Shown: positions 1 through 10,523 of the stretch, one piece after another
Layout: each line of letters opens with the position of its first letter
Position numbering within the stretch: the first letter of the stretch is position 1
Assembly: GCA_020740775.1 (NCBI GenBank)
Contig: JAHEWK010000010.1
Span: forward strand, 1,860,001-1,924,000
DNA length: 64,000 nucleotides
Origin: Ilyonectria destructans
Lineage: Eukaryota > Ascomycota > Sordariomycetes > Hypocreales > Nectriaceae
Reading direction: 5' to 3'
The notes under the pieces: model-generated
What the model saw: only the letters and a program-made list of their open reading frames with translations
Told to the model about the DNA's origin: nothing
Database searches by the model: none
Program-made: the position numbers and the translations under genes

Positions 1-1271
1 ACCCATCCACGTCCCAGTAGCTGAACCCAGGACGGCCAGAACGGGTTGGCAGACGCAGTCTTATCGACGGCTTGTTGATATATCTCAATCGCCTCGTCAA
101 GGTCTGACAACGACCCTGTCCTTCTGTACCTGTCATGTATCGCCGCGCCCAAATCAATGAGACGAACTTCCCGACGCGGATTATCTGTGGGCGTCAAGTC
201 GACTGCTTCTTGGAACAGTGGAATTGTGGCATTCAGGTCTGCAAGATTCCCTATTCTTGCGTACCTGTCAGCATACCCGGCTCCCACCTCACGAAGGAGG
301 GCTGCGCGGTCTTCACCGTCTCCGGGAGTCTGGTCGAGAGCATTCTGAAAGGCTTTAATCGCCATACTCAAATCTGCTGTGTCGCCTGTTCGCCCAAATC
401 TGTCTCGGTATCCTCCTCCGATACCACGCAATCTCGCCGCTCGGCTGGGATTGCCTTCTGGCACCTCGTCGGCCGACTGCTGATACAGTTCAATTGCTCT
501 TGTTATATCGGAAGCAGCGCCTAACTTTCCATAACGAGCCTGGAATCCTGCGGCAAGGTCTCGTAGTCGAATCGAGCGGTCTGGGTGGCCTAAAGGCAAT
601 CGATCGAGATATTCTTCATAGATCGGGATTGATTTGTCCACATCAGAACTATCAAATGCTCTCTGAAACCTGTCTCCCAACGCAGCGCCAAGACTCAGAA
701 GTCGAGGTGCTCGATGGGCGTCATCTCTTGGTGTTGAGTTGACAGACTCCTGCATCAGTTGAATTGCGGTATTTAAGTCCGCTTCCGCCAAGGTTCTACG
801 ATACTTGTCTGCATACGCTGCACCAAGATCGCGGAGGCATGAAGCCCTTTCGGTTTCTGATGGCGTATATTCGAGACATTCGTGATACAGGGGAATGGCC
901 TTGTTCAAGTGCTCGATGCCGCCGATTTTCAGGCACCTGTTGTGATGAGCAGCCGCCAGGTCCCGAAGCCGAGATGCTCGGTTTTCATGATGAAGTGGCG
1001 TTAGGTTGAGGGACTCCTCGAAAAGCTCGACAGCTCTGTCTAAATCGGCAAGAGTCCTAAATCTGTCATATCTCTCCCCGTATGCTGCTCCTAGATGATG
1101 AAGTTGAGCTGCCTGATCGCCAAAGTCTGGTGTTGGTTTTGCAGGTAAGTTCTTCGAAATTTGTATGCACTTGTTTACATCTTCAATGTTGGGTAGTATT
1201 TCTCCGTTGACGCCACTAGCAAATCGAAGACCCAGTCGAGGTGGTTCATCGGGTTTGCCGTCGACGTTCAT
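1..1271 (-). CDS. TPR-array protein, C-terminus beyond window
   Basis: The minus strand is open from an ATG at 1271 to the window edge (about 423 codons, 3' incomplete). After about 50 residues it is an array of roughly 48-50-residue units of the fungal TPR type. Each has a core like LRDLGAAYxDRYxRTGxLADL followed by DxAIxLYQESVDxTP; about eight units are visible. This form of TPR is usual in fungal multidomain proteins that end in a CHAT protease or carry an NB-ARC/NACHT core, but nothing of that kind lies inside the window. The same frame continues upstream of 1271 without an ATG until a TAA near 1450, and that stretch holds a CxxC (PTCVRCE), so an upstream exon is possible. The role is probably a protein-interaction scaffold; no substrate can be named. 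Confidence 0.8.
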   Translation of the reverse strand, partial: MNVDGKPDEPPRLGLRFASGVNGEILPNIEDVNKCIQISKNLPAKPTPDFGDQAAQLHHLGAAYGERYDRFRTLADLDRAVELFEESLNLTPLHHENRASRLRDLAAAHHNRCLKIGGIEHLNKAIPLYHECLEYTPSETERASCLRDLGAAYADKYRRTLAEADLNTAIQLMQESVNSTPRDDAHRAPRLLSLGAALGDRFQRAFDSSDVDKSIPIYEEYLDRLPLGHPDRSIRLRDLAAGFQARYGKLGAASDITRAIELYQQSADEVPEGNPSRAARLRGIGGGYRDRFGRTGDTADLSMAIKAFQNALDQTPGDGEDRAALLREVGAGYADRYARIGNLADLNATIPLFQEAVDLTPTDNPRREVRLIDLGAAIHDRYRRTGSLSDLDEAIEIYQQAVDKTASANPFWPSWVQLLGRGW

Positions 1272-2241
1272 GTTGTTCGCCTCACACCGGACGCAGGTCG
1301 GTGTTCTAGGAGAACAAGTATGTTGGCAAATTTGTACCAGTGGGCTGACACAACCTGGAACAGTGGGTCTGGCGTTGTGGTCCACCGCCTGGTAGTTGTG
1401 CCGAGAGTGATAGTTGCGAGTTGTTTCTAAAACACCGTCAATCGTTCTTTAGACGCTGTCATATTTACTCTCACCTGGAGCCCAGCTTGTAAGTAGCTTT
1501 AGGCATGAATGCAGTTTCACGAAGCCTTCTTGGCCAATGAAGACTCTCGTAAGCTTACAAACCCACTCCGCCCGGCTGAGTAGGCGTCAAGTGTGCTACC
1601 CTGCACCTGCGATTAAGACAAATGCTGAGCAGAATGGCCGCACTGTTCCACAGAACGTTTAGATTAGTAGACTGATCAATTGTCTGGTCTCAGCGTGAAA
1701 CCAGAAACCGGATTTCAAAGCACCTGGCCAAAGAGACCGTAATACACTTACGAACAGGACATGCGAGATGATGAACTGGAGATGGCTGTCCATGAGGCCT
1801 CGCTTTAGAACTTCAGCACATCATACATGGGCAGTCCATGAAGGAAGTGTAGTCCTCAGTCTTGCATGGTGTGGGGACGTATAGCTAGAACCAAGTCGAA
1901 TTGCGTCTGTCCCCAGAGATTCATCTAAGCCCCGCATCTTGGAGCTTATTGGGGGCAAACTTTGGGCTATCAACTGACTGGATGGAGTTTAGCTTGTGGT
2001 GATAGCTCATGTCTGCGGTATCTTGCTCCACACAATGGATGCCGAAGCTCCGAATCGGGAGCGAATACCCTGCGTCTGTGAACTACCGGTATTTGCTCTG
2101 TCCTGGAAATCCCGTGGCGCCTGGTAAATAGTACGAAGCACCCCGCTCCGCTAGCTTCGTTCACCTTGCCCTCACCTTTCCTCAATTACATTGCTCGGTG
2201 TCACTTCACGTCAATCTCTGTCATCTCGAGAGACCTCTTGG
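1272..2241. other. divergent intergenic region
   Basis: About 970 bp between the start of the TPR gene and the start of the MOSC gene, so it must hold both promoters. No further coding signal, repeat or RNA gene was recognised. Confidence 0.5.
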
Positions 2242-3510
2242 ATGGATAATCTCACAACCATGGCGGTCACCGGCGCCCTGTGCTTTGCACTGGTGAGCGT
2301 TGTCGTGTACCTTTTCCAGGCATCAGCCAAGCAGCACGGAGACGAGATGAAAATCACCCAGGTAAGCTATTCAAATTATGAATTGAGTCAGAATGAGACC
2401 ACTAAGCAATACAATAGCTCTACGTATATCCCGTCAAAGGAATACGAGGATGTGCACTGAAGAAGGCACTCATCGGCCCGTTCGGCGTTGTCGGAGACAG
2501 GACCTTCTGTCTGCAAAAGGTCCAACGCGACGATGACGGCGTGAAATACGATACCATGTTGATTGGCTACCACTTACAGATGGCTCTGTTTGCTGTCACA
2601 TCGGTCGATTATGCAAAGGGACAGGTGGTAGTGGCGTGGAATGGACGAGGGACCGATTTCGATGTGGCAAAAGACATCACAACCCCGGACACCATTTCCT
2701 TCCCCCTGAAGCCATCCACGACTGGGTGCGAGAAGATGGAGGTGAATCTTCATGGTAGCGCAACATTGGCCTACGACATGGGCCAAGACTTGGCGACCTG
2801 GTTCGCAGACCGCCTTGGGTTTGAGGCGAGGCTTGTCTTCATCGGAGACGGTTCACGGCCAGTGCTCGGATCCATGGCGCCCAATAGCCCGGCTGGCCTG
2901 AAGCGAGCGAGGCTGGTCGACCGAATCCGATCGTTTTTCCCATTCCTAGCCTACCCAGGAGAACGACTCGCTTTTAACGACATTGCGCACTACCTCGTCG
3001 TCACTGAGGAGTCAAATAACGAGGTGTCATCTCGATTGGAAGACGGGTGCAAGATGGACGTGACCAAGTTCCGACCCAACATTGTCGTCAAGGGCGCATC
3101 GGCGGCATATGTCGAAGACTTTTGGGGTGAATTAACCTTTGCAGGTGACCTCAAGATGCACCTTACGGCAAACTGCTATCGGTGCCAAAGCATTACCGTC
3201 GATTACAAGACCGGCGCTACGGCGACCGACGACCGAGGTATGGCGTGGAAAAAGTTGAACAAGAACCGAAGAGTCGACAAGGGTGCGAAATACAGTCCTG
3301 TGTTTGGGCGATATGGGTACTGCTTCGGTGCTGCCACTGGTAAGACACTGGAGATTGGGCAGCGAGTTGGTGTCACGCATGTCAATTCTCACAGAACGAC
3401 TTTTGGTGAGTCTCAGTATCTTCTTTCTTATTTCTTGGTTCTTTTGCTGATATTGGTTGGCTTTAGATTGGCCACATCTCACCAGCTTCGGAACCTCGCA
3501 GAAGAAGTGA
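2242..3510 (+). CDS. MOSC-domain (mARC-type) molybdenum protein, membrane-anchored
   Basis: Three exons (2242-2361, 2418-3405, 3467-3510) give 383 aa. The N-terminus has a hydrophobic segment (about residues 7-26) like the signal anchor of mitochondrial amidoxime-reducing components. The MOSC_N beta-barrel follows (LYVYPVKGIRGCAL then GVVGDRTFCL). The MOSC domain has KFRPNIVVKG, NCYRCQSITVDYKTG (the second Cys fits the Mo-ligand position) and a KLNKNRRVDKG / SPVFGRYGYC block near the end. Family role: reduction of N-hydroxylated substrates with electrons passed on by cytochrome b5. Introns are 56 and 61 bp, and both junctions restore family sequence. The start at 2242 was chosen because it directly precedes the anchor; an in-frame ATG at 2260 is an alternative. 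A RidA-like gene and a cytochrome b5 gene follow on the same strand. Confidence 0.87.
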
Positions 3511-4437
3511 GTGTGTCGAGTGCGACGGGGATAGCGAGTATTCGCTAGCAAAAGGCAGCCAGGGTTTAAAAGTCGGTACATTCTATGAATTGGGGGATAA
3601 AAATAAGACTTAAGACATTAGATGCGTTTTCTAAATGACGGGCATCTTTATCTTGCACAACGCGACAACGCGTGATGGGAGCCCGTAGAAGTGTAGATGC
3701 TCTGAAACTAGTTACGAGTGACAACACAAATCCATTTAGAACCCTAGGCACTAATTGATAATGCCCCCATTTATTCCGCAGTATGCAAAGCATTAGAGAA
3801 TTCTTGCGTAGCATCCACCGGGGTGGGACGAGCACAGGCTCGCCTCATGTTAACATCGGAGTCTACATCTGGACCAGATGAGGAGTCGGGGACTTTACGA
3901 TGAGGGGAAGGGTCATTAGCTCCCGTCAAATGACGCAAACTGACCTTGCTTCGACATGTGACGTATATTCGTACAAATGTGGCCGTCCTTTTGCCTGCAT
4001 TTGGGTGACGGCCACAGGATTCGGGTTGGACTGCTCAACTGCCTAGCCTGGGCGGGTATTTTGGTCAATCAGGAATCACTTGACCTGAAATAATACTAAC
4101 AAGGTGGGCTGTCGCAATTTCTATTTGTAAAAAGGTTCTTCTTCATGATACTCTCCCCTATTAGGTAATGCCATGGTCTATCCTCGCATATACTGGACCT
4201 GCACCATGACGTTCTAGGCAATTGGATTGACCACCGAATTTCTTGGCGAGAGCCGATCAACAGGTGATTTTTAATCAACGCCTCAATAAAGGAATACTGC
4301 GTTCGTTACCATAGATATAAATTAGACGCCTAGATATGTACGTCGCCATTGGAGAGATCATCCACAATAGACAGTCTCGTCATCATTCACTCCCACCTCT
4401 TTTTCTACAGTTTCACCTCACCTCAACTCACGTGAAA
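3511..4437. other. intergenic region upstream of the RidA-like gene
   Basis: About 930 bp with no convincing coding signal on either strand; the short minus-strand frames at 3566-3835 and 4096-4278 show no family features. It holds the TATA-like site at 4316. Confidence 0.5.
4316..4322 (+). promoter_or_regulatory. TATA-like box of the RidA-like gene
   Basis: TATAAAT about 120 bp before the ATG at 4438, in an AT-rich stretch followed by a pyrimidine-rich leader. Confidence 0.4.
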
Positions 4438-4833
4438 ATGGAGGCCCAATTCTTCAATTACCCTGGCACTGAGACCAATTCCACCGAATATCACTATTCC
4501 CAAGCCGTTAAACTGGGCAACGTCGTGAAGACTTCGGGACAAGGTGGCTGGGACGAACAGGGCAATATTATTCCTGTTTTGGACAAGCAAATCGAAGTGG
4601 CCTTCGACAATGTTCTCAAGGCTCTCAAGGCAGTAGACGCTTCGCTATCCTTTGACAGCATCTACTCCATTCGTTCGTACCATCTGGACATGGACTCAAG
4701 CTTCGATGCCATGACGTCAACCTTCAAGCGGATCTTTCCTAACCATCGACCAACCTGGACATGCATCCAAATCGGAAAGCTGGGGCTGGAGGGTATGCAG
4801 GTGGAAATAGAGGTCGAAGCATTGATTGGATAA
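4438..4833 (+). CDS. RidA/YjgF-family protein
   Basis: Single exon, 131 aa, the usual size of the RidA (YjgF/YER057c/UK114) family of trimeric enamine/imine deaminases. Visible family features are an early GNVVKTSGQGGWDEQGN segment, QIEVAFDNVLKALKAVDAS in the central helix, and a C-terminal RPTWTCIQIGKLG then VEIEVEAL strand pair. The conserved glutamate sits in VEIEV. The frame is open 34 codons further upstream, but the ATG at 4438 gives the normal family N-terminus. Expected role: hydrolysis of reactive enamine/imine intermediates to ketone and ammonia. It lies between the MOSC/mARC gene and cytochrome b5, all on the same strand, which suggests a shared nitrogen-compound task (inference). 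Confidence 0.88.
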   Translation: MEAQFFNYPGTETNSTEYHYSQAVKLGNVVKTSGQGGWDEQGNIIPVLDKQIEVAFDNVLKALKAVDASLSFDSIYSIRSYHLDMDSSFDAMTSTFKRIFPNHRPTWTCIQIGKLGLEGMQVEIEVEALIG

Positions 4834-5365
4834 AGGAAGAGTGTCAGGATGGGTCAGGGGTGTTGGACTTGAGCTGTGGTCCTGGGTCAAGGGGTTGAAG
4901 CTCCACCAGGGCGGCCGGCCTATGGGATCACGTCAGTTGTACATTATTCCTAATCTATCTCGGCGGCATTTGCCCCAGCTTTCCCCTGATAGCTGCATCT
5001 GACCCTGTTCCTAATCGGTCATTAGTGTAAGGCCGAGTGGCATGGGACAAACGAAGATTCGTGGAGTCATCGGCCGGGGTTATCTTTGGCACGCTCCCCC
5101 AGCCCAACCTCGTGGGATATCTGTGGGGAGAGCTAAAGTAGTGTTCATGACCGTGCTATCGGTACCTTTAGATGGCCATCTAGATGGTCGATTTACTTTC
5201 CAATCGGGGTAGACTGATTGAAGTCACTCTACGCCAATGGCGTGTCCTTCAATTGACCTGAAAGACGTCTGTATTGGCAATATATAACCAGATAGAGGGC
5301 CAAGGCAATCTAAATCCTCGATCCCATCAACTGTCACGTTAATTTAATTTCCCAGCAACTTCACC
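4834..5365. other. intergenic region
   Basis: About 530 bp with no gene recognised. It carries the cytochrome b5 promoter, including TATATAA at 5281. Confidence 0.5.
5281..5287 (+). promoter_or_regulatory. TATA-like box of the cytochrome b5 gene
   Basis: TATATAA, 85 bp before the ATG at 5366. Confidence 0.4.
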
Positions 5366-5873
5366 ATGTCCAAACTATTTACCCTCGAGGATGTCGCCAA
5401 GCAATCCACAGACAAGGGAGGTCTAATCGTCATCGACAAACTCGTCTACGACATCACCAACTACATGTCCAAACACCCGTAAGTGCTGTCAATATTAGCT
5501 AGGGACTTATGCATGCTAAAGAACATTTTTATTTACGTAGTGGTGGAGACGATATTCTGGTAGAGGTGCTTGGCCAAGATGCAAGTGAGGGGTTCCACGA
5601 AGTGGGCCACAGCGCCGAAGCGATGGAACAGCTGAAGGAGCTCAGAGTTGGAGAACTGGACACGACGCCTGTGGTACGTCTAAAGGAGATGAAGGTTCTC
5701 AATTTGAGAAGTTTTAGCTGACTCAATCACAATAGGTTACCACCAAATCTTCGCAAAAGGCGTCTGTCTCCGTGGCACAATTGTTGTCTGCAGCGGGGGT
5801 TGTGGCATTGTCACTGGGGGCCGTGTTTCTTCGACACCACGTCCAGAACCCATTTAGTCCAGCAAAAGAGTAA
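5366..5873 (+). CDS. tail-anchored cytochrome b5
   Basis: Three exons (5366-5478, 5541-5673, 5736-5873) give 127 aa. The heme-binding domain fills residues 1-80: YDITNYMSKHPGGDD holds the first axial histidine (H37, rebuilt across intron 1) and FHEVGHS the second (H61). A linker leads to one hydrophobic segment (about 95-113, LLSAAGVVALSLGAVFL) followed by a short RHH-containing tail, as in tail-anchored ER or outer-mitochondrial b5. It is a one-electron carrier for membrane oxygenases, desaturases and mARC. Intron 2 has a CTGAC branch-like site near 5718. It lies on the same strand as the MOSC/mARC and RidA genes, which supports a functional pairing, though b5 has many possible partners. Confidence 0.93.
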
Positions 5874-6380
5874 AAACAGTCTAGAATAGGGGTTATCCAA
5901 TTAAATACATTGAAACATCATCTACGGCCTCTTCTCTTGCTTCTTTGAGCCAGCTCCCAAAACCTCGTGATCAAGACCGCTGTGGGATCGCGGAATCTCG
6001 CTCCAACCTTCTTCTCCGGGATCAAAACGCCCCCGCACACGCAAGACATTGGCGCGGGGCTAGAAACGACCCCTGTTTGTCGTAGTGGATGCAGAGCGCA
6101 GTGCGTTAGCGGTTGACCCAATTACTTTCCTGATCTGAAAGGTTTCGTGGCGACGTGGCAGTGCGGATTGCCGAGACACGCATGCGCGGCCCGAAGCCGA
6201 AGCCCTTCTAATGCCGTGATAGGAATGAGAAAACGAGAGGCCTATCAATATGCCGAAAGCGGCGTCCCGCATGGATTGTCTCTTGCATATTAAGCAGCAC
6301 CGGGCCGCCTTGGAACAGGGAATCCTACATCATCGTTCACTCCTACGCTCTCCGTATTCACCGCGCGCAAGATTTCAATC
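5874..6380. other. intergenic region
   Basis: About 500 bp between the cytochrome b5 and aldehyde dehydrogenase genes. No gene was recognised; the 3' half is the dehydrogenase promoter and leader. Confidence 0.5.
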
Positions 6381-7937
6381 ATGTCTCTCCAGGTCGACCT
6401 CACGGCCCCTAACGGGCGCAAGATCACGCTACCCACGGGCCTGTTCATCAACAACGAGTTTGTCGCCTCAAGCTCAGGGAGCAAGATCACCACCATCAAC
6501 CCCAGGTATGTACCTCCACGACTCAGACGTCTCCAATTGAAGTCATCTAACCATTATAATAGCGATGAAACCGAAATTACCAAAGTCGAAGCTGCCTCCG
6601 CCGCCGATGTCGATACCGCAGTAAAGGCCGCCCGCGCCGCATTCAACTCTCCCGCGTGGGCTGAAATTTCAAACACCGAGCGCGGCGCGCTCATGTTCAA
6701 GCTCGCCGACCTCATCGAGCAGAACAAGGAGACTCTTGCCACTCTGGAGACTTGGGACAACGGAAAGCCGTATGCGGTCGCTCTGGAAGAGGACCTTGGC
6801 GAGGTCCTCATGACTCTCCGATACTACGCCGGATGGGCCGACAAGATCCACGGCCAGACCATCCCCACCACCCCTCAAAAGTTCGCCTACACTCTCAAGC
6901 AGCCCCTGGGTGTGTGCGGTCAGATCATCCCCTGGAACTATCCCCTAGCCATGGCCGCGTGGAAGCTGGGTCCCGCGCTGGCTTGCGGCAACACCGTTGT
7001 GATGAAGCCTGCCGAGCAGACGCCGCTCTCGATCCTGTTCCTCGCCACACTCATCCCCAAGGCGGGCTTCCCTCCGGGCGTTATTAACATCGTCAACGGC
7101 TTTGGAAGGGAAGCTGGCGAGGCCCTCGTTTCCCACACCGACGTCGATAAGATTGCCTTTACTGGATCTACCATTACCGGCCGAGCAGTCATGAAGTCAG
7201 CCAGCATCAACCTTAAGAACATTACCCTCGAGACCGGCGGCAAGTCGCCCCTGTTGGTATTCAAGGATGCAGACCTTGACCAAGCCGCCAAATGGGGCCA
7301 TGTCGGCATTATGAGCAACCAGGGCCAGATTTGCACCGCCACCTCCCGCATCTTGGTCCAGCAGGAAGTGTTTGACGAGTACGTGACTCGCTTCAAGCAG
7401 ATCGTCTCTGGGCACAAGGTCGGAAACCCCTTTGACGAGGATACTTTCCAAGGACCCCAGGTTACCAAGGCTCAGTATGAGAGGATCTTGAATTACATTG
7501 ACACTGGAAAGAGTGAGGGCGCCAAGCTAGTTACTGGCGGAGTCGCCCATAAGAACGTCGGCGGCAAGGGCTTCTATGTCGAGCCTACTGTCTTCTCAGA
7601 TGTTAAGGAGGACATGAAGATCTTCCAAGAAGAGGTCTTTGGACCTTTTGTCTCCATCACTCCCTTCACAACAGAGGCCGACGCCATCCGACTTGCCAAC
7701 AGCACCTCGTACGGTCTCGGCTCCGCAGTCTTTACTCGGGACATTGAGCGGGCGCATCGCGTCGCTGGTAGACTAGAGGCCGGTATGGTTTGGATTAACA
7801 GCTCTAATGACTCTGACGTAAGGGTTCCGTTTGGTGGAGTTAAACAGAGTGGTATTGGCAGGGAGCTAGGAGAGGCTGGTCTTGCAGCTTACACCCAGAC
7901 CAAGGCTGTTCACGTCAACATGGGGCTTATGTTGTGA
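6381..7937 (+). CDS. NAD(P)-dependent aldehyde dehydrogenase
   Basis: Two exons (6381-6505, 6563-7937) give 499 aa, the normal length. The 57-bp intron contains no in-frame stop, so a naive frame reads through it; removing it restores the family junction TINPSDETEI. Landmarks are PLGVCGQIIPWNYP, GNTVVMKPAEQTP, FTGSTITGR (cofactor binding), the general-base Glu in LETGGKSP, the catalytic Cys in GQICTA, EEVFGPF, and PFGGVKQSGIGRELG near the end. No targeting peptide is evident, so it is likely cytosolic. It oxidises an aldehyde to an acid; the substrate cannot be told from sequence. The Zn2Cys6 gene downstream is convergent. Confidence 0.95.
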   Translation: MSLQVDLTAPNGRKITLPTGLFINNEFVASSSGSKITTINPRYVPPRLRRLQLKSSNHYNSDETEITKVEAASAADVDTAVKAARAAFNSPAWAEISNTERGALMFKLADLIEQNKETLATLETWDNGKPYAVALEEDLGEVLMTLRYYAGWADKIHGQTIPTTPQKFAYTLKQPLGVCGQIIPWNYPLAMAAWKLGPALACGNTVVMKPAEQTPLSILFLATLIPKAGFPPGVINIVNGFGREAGEALVSHTDVDKIAFTGSTITGRAVMKSASINLKNITLETGGKSPLLVFKDADLDQAAKWGHVGIMSNQGQICTATSRILVQQEVFDEYVTRFKQIVSGHKVGNPFDEDTFQGPQVTKAQYERILNYIDTGKSEGAKLVTGGVAHKNVGGKGFYVEPTVFSDVKEDMKIFQEEVFGPFVSITPFTTEADAIRLANSTSYGLGSAVFTRDIERAHRVAGRLEAGMVWINSSNDSDVRVPFGGVKQSGIGRELGEAGLAAYTQTKAVHVNMGLML

Positions 7938-8177
7938 TTAAGATTAAATAAGGGTCACCCAAATATGAATCAAATTGTCGTCAATTTCCATGGCATTCAG
8001 AATATCAAACTATTGAAAGCGTGCAGTCGTAACATAGAATCCTTTGTGCAGCCATTCTGTGATATGCAGCAACCTACGGTTGTCTGACAGTAGGAGGCCC
8101 TTAGTCACATACCCAAAACGCCCAGCTTATTTATTTTACAGCTATTTTTGAGACCCAAGAAACCAGCAGAGTGAGGT

Positions 8178-9551
8178 TCATAGAATGATGGCTTCAGGAT
8201 TTAATTCGGCAAACATTTCTGCCCATGTCACACTGGGAATATCCATCTTCCATATCCCTTCCAGCGCTAAACTCAGCGATTGGATGGATGCAAAACGGAT
8301 CTCATCGTGTATGATGCCCACCATATTGCGGACCCCTTTTTGTTGCTTGGGGGTTTGTGCATGGGCACCCGCGATACAGAGCGGCAGGAGGATGCAGTTA
8401 AGGACCTTTGACGGCCGTTTGATTCCAAAGATGCAGTCCAGACATGATTGGGTGTGTTGTTGGACGAGGGGATGGTGGATGGCAAGGCCGCAGATGGCCC
8501 TGTACAGATAAATGAGGGCGCCGTGTTGAAAAGCTCGTATCAAGGCATAGGCGTGAGTTGCCTCCAGGTCTTTCTCGCCGGGGTCTTCGGGGTCAGCCAA
8601 CGGGCTATCGAGGTCTTCCACAGCGAGTGGCGCATATAAGGGCTGTAGGGCAGCTTCAAACTGTCGGATTCGGGAAATGGAGAACTCTTCTTGCATGGTG
8701 CCTGTGGCATCGAGGTAAAAGGCCATGCTGGCGAGTTCGCGGAACACGGCCGAGAGGGAGTGCCGCCCGAAGGAGTCTTGCCCCCACCAGACCGGGCCGT
8801 TGTCGATGGATTCCCAGACGGTTGGAGGAAATGCCGGCGGGCGTCCCTTGAGTATTGCTGATCCTAGGTCGGCCGACAAGAACTCGGTGAGAAGCAAGTG
8901 CAGCGGATCCTGTCCGGTGTCGAGGGCTGCTGTGATGCCGCCGAGGCGGTCGACAATGGCGAGGACTCCATCACGATGGCTGGATGTGGATGCCGATGCT
9001 TCAACGCATTCGAGGAAGCCATCGTGGAAATACAGGAGCAGCACGGCGAACAGCAGCGTCTGCAACGGGCCATCGCCCTTGGCACAGAAGCCGTCTACCT
9101 CGACCCGCAGCGCCGCCAGGCATTCGAGCCGCTTCACGTTCAAGATGCTGCGGCTGTTCCGGCCGTCCTGCAGCCAGCGATGGGCATCGGCCAGCACGCA
9201 CGTCGCCAGCAACACCACGCGATGCTCCAGCGCCACCAAGATGGGCGCGGTACACGGCTCCGAGGATGTTGTTAGTAGCGGCCAGAAGCGGCCGTGGAAG
9301 TAGTCCAGCGCTCGCTTCTCGTAGACGGCCAGCGACGCCGCGAGTTGCTCGTCGCGGTTGATGACGCGGTACATGGGCGGCACGGTGACGGCGGGCCGCG
9401 TGCTCCAGCGGATCAGCCGCGTGTTGTAGTCGCATGTTGCGCCGACGAGGCCGCATCGCATGCACACGGGCTTGGTGAGGTCGCACTTGATGCGGCGCTT
9501 CTTGCAGGGCCAGCAGGAGCCTTCGACGATGCGGACTCGAGTCTTACCCAT
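8178..9551 (-). CDS. Zn2Cys6 transcription factor
   Basis: Intronless, 457 aa. The binuclear zinc cluster lies at residues 13-40 (CWPCKKRRIKCD then CMRCGLVGATC), directly after the start, with a short basic linker. The rest resembles the fungal-specific regulatory domain: helical, rich in Leu/Ala, with YFHGRFWPLL early and FQHGALIYLYRAICG late. It should be a nuclear regulator. It is convergent with the aldehyde dehydrogenase and upstream of the HOL1-like transporter and flavin monooxygenase genes, so any of these may be targets (inference). Confidence 0.9.
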   Translation of the reverse strand: MGKTRVRIVEGSCWPCKKRRIKCDLTKPVCMRCGLVGATCDYNTRLIRWSTRPAVTVPPMYRVINRDEQLAASLAVYEKRALDYFHGRFWPLLTTSSEPCTAPILVALEHRVVLLATCVLADAHRWLQDGRNSRSILNVKRLECLAALRVEVDGFCAKGDGPLQTLLFAVLLLYFHDGFLECVEASASTSSHRDGVLAIVDRLGGITAALDTGQDPLHLLLTEFLSADLGSAILKGRPPAFPPTVWESIDNGPVWWGQDSFGRHSLSAVFRELASMAFYLDATGTMQEEFSISRIRQFEAALQPLYAPLAVEDLDSPLADPEDPGEKDLEATHAYALIRAFQHGALIYLYRAICGLAIHHPLVQQHTQSCLDCIFGIKRPSKVLNCILLPLCIAGAHAQTPKQQKGVRNMVGIIHDEIRFASIQSLSLALEGIWKMDIPSVTWAEMFAELNPEAIIL

Positions 9552-10523
9552 GGTGAGCTAGAGATGTCGACGTCGATGCGTGACAGGGTTGTACACGGGT
9601 GGGAGGTTGATTGATGAATGGGTTGTAAGGCGGAAGTAGGTGGAGCAGGGGAGCTAGATAACAGAAGTCTGGGGTCTTAATCGTTATCATGGCCGAGAAT
9701 TGAGCTGTCTCTGGTCTGAATCGCGGTTAATCACTTGACTGTGGGCGATCGAGCCCGCCTAAGCCTCTAAGCCATGCGGGGTTGAGTTTCCATAGACTAA
9801 CGCTGTTGCTTATGAACCTGTCCCTGCACTGGAGGCAATCATCCGTGAGATATGACGTACCAAGCCCTGTAGATTGGCTGAGTTGCGAGCCCACGGCGCT
9901 GTCCAGGATGCACCAGTAATGCGGGGATAGTGGCATTTCCCGCAGCGCCCGCTTCCTGCACACTAGATGCGCTCGCAACTATCCTATCGAGGGTCCACTT
10001 AAGTTGGGCAATCAAGTTCCCATATTGGGACTAGATCCTTTTGATAGCAGAGCTCTCCACGGCAGTTCGCACCATCAAGGAGCTGCGGACTCGGTCTCGA
10101 AGCCGCTACGTTCCCGCTTGTCGGAGCATTTCCGGCTACCGCGAGTCGAGCAACGCGGGATCCTCCAATAATGAGCTTTTCAACCACAATCAAACTCGTG
10201 TAGAGCCATCAAGTTTGGGTGTTTAGAACTCAGACTCGGGACCGAGAGATCTAGGGGAACGGCCACAATCGGCCATCGTCGTCACAAAGTTCAATCCCAC
10301 CTCCGACCTCGAATCTTCGGTTATATGCACGTAAAAATTGAAACACCATCGTGGTGAGGCGCAAATAAATCTTCAATACTGTGAAATAATAACCTGCATT
10401 GCCATTATATACTAGCTAGTTGCCTCCATCCTCTGCATCGGCAAAACATCCGCATTACCCTGAATCCCTTTATAGCAGGTACACCGTGTTCGGTCAACTA
10501 CCAAGTGTACACTATACAAACGA
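9552..10523. other. intergenic region
   Basis: About 970 bp between the Zn2Cys6 promoter and the 3' end of the MFS gene. Only short unsupported frames were seen. Confidence 0.5.

Noticed and set aside
3132..3581. 149-codon minus-strand frame
   Set aside because: Antisense to the MOSC gene exons, without domain features.
6938..7468. 176-codon minus-strand frame
   Set aside because: Antisense shadow of the aldehyde dehydrogenase coding region.
9001..9486. Arg/His-rich minus-strand frame
   Set aside because: Shadow of the Zn2Cys6 gene in another frame of a GC-rich stretch.
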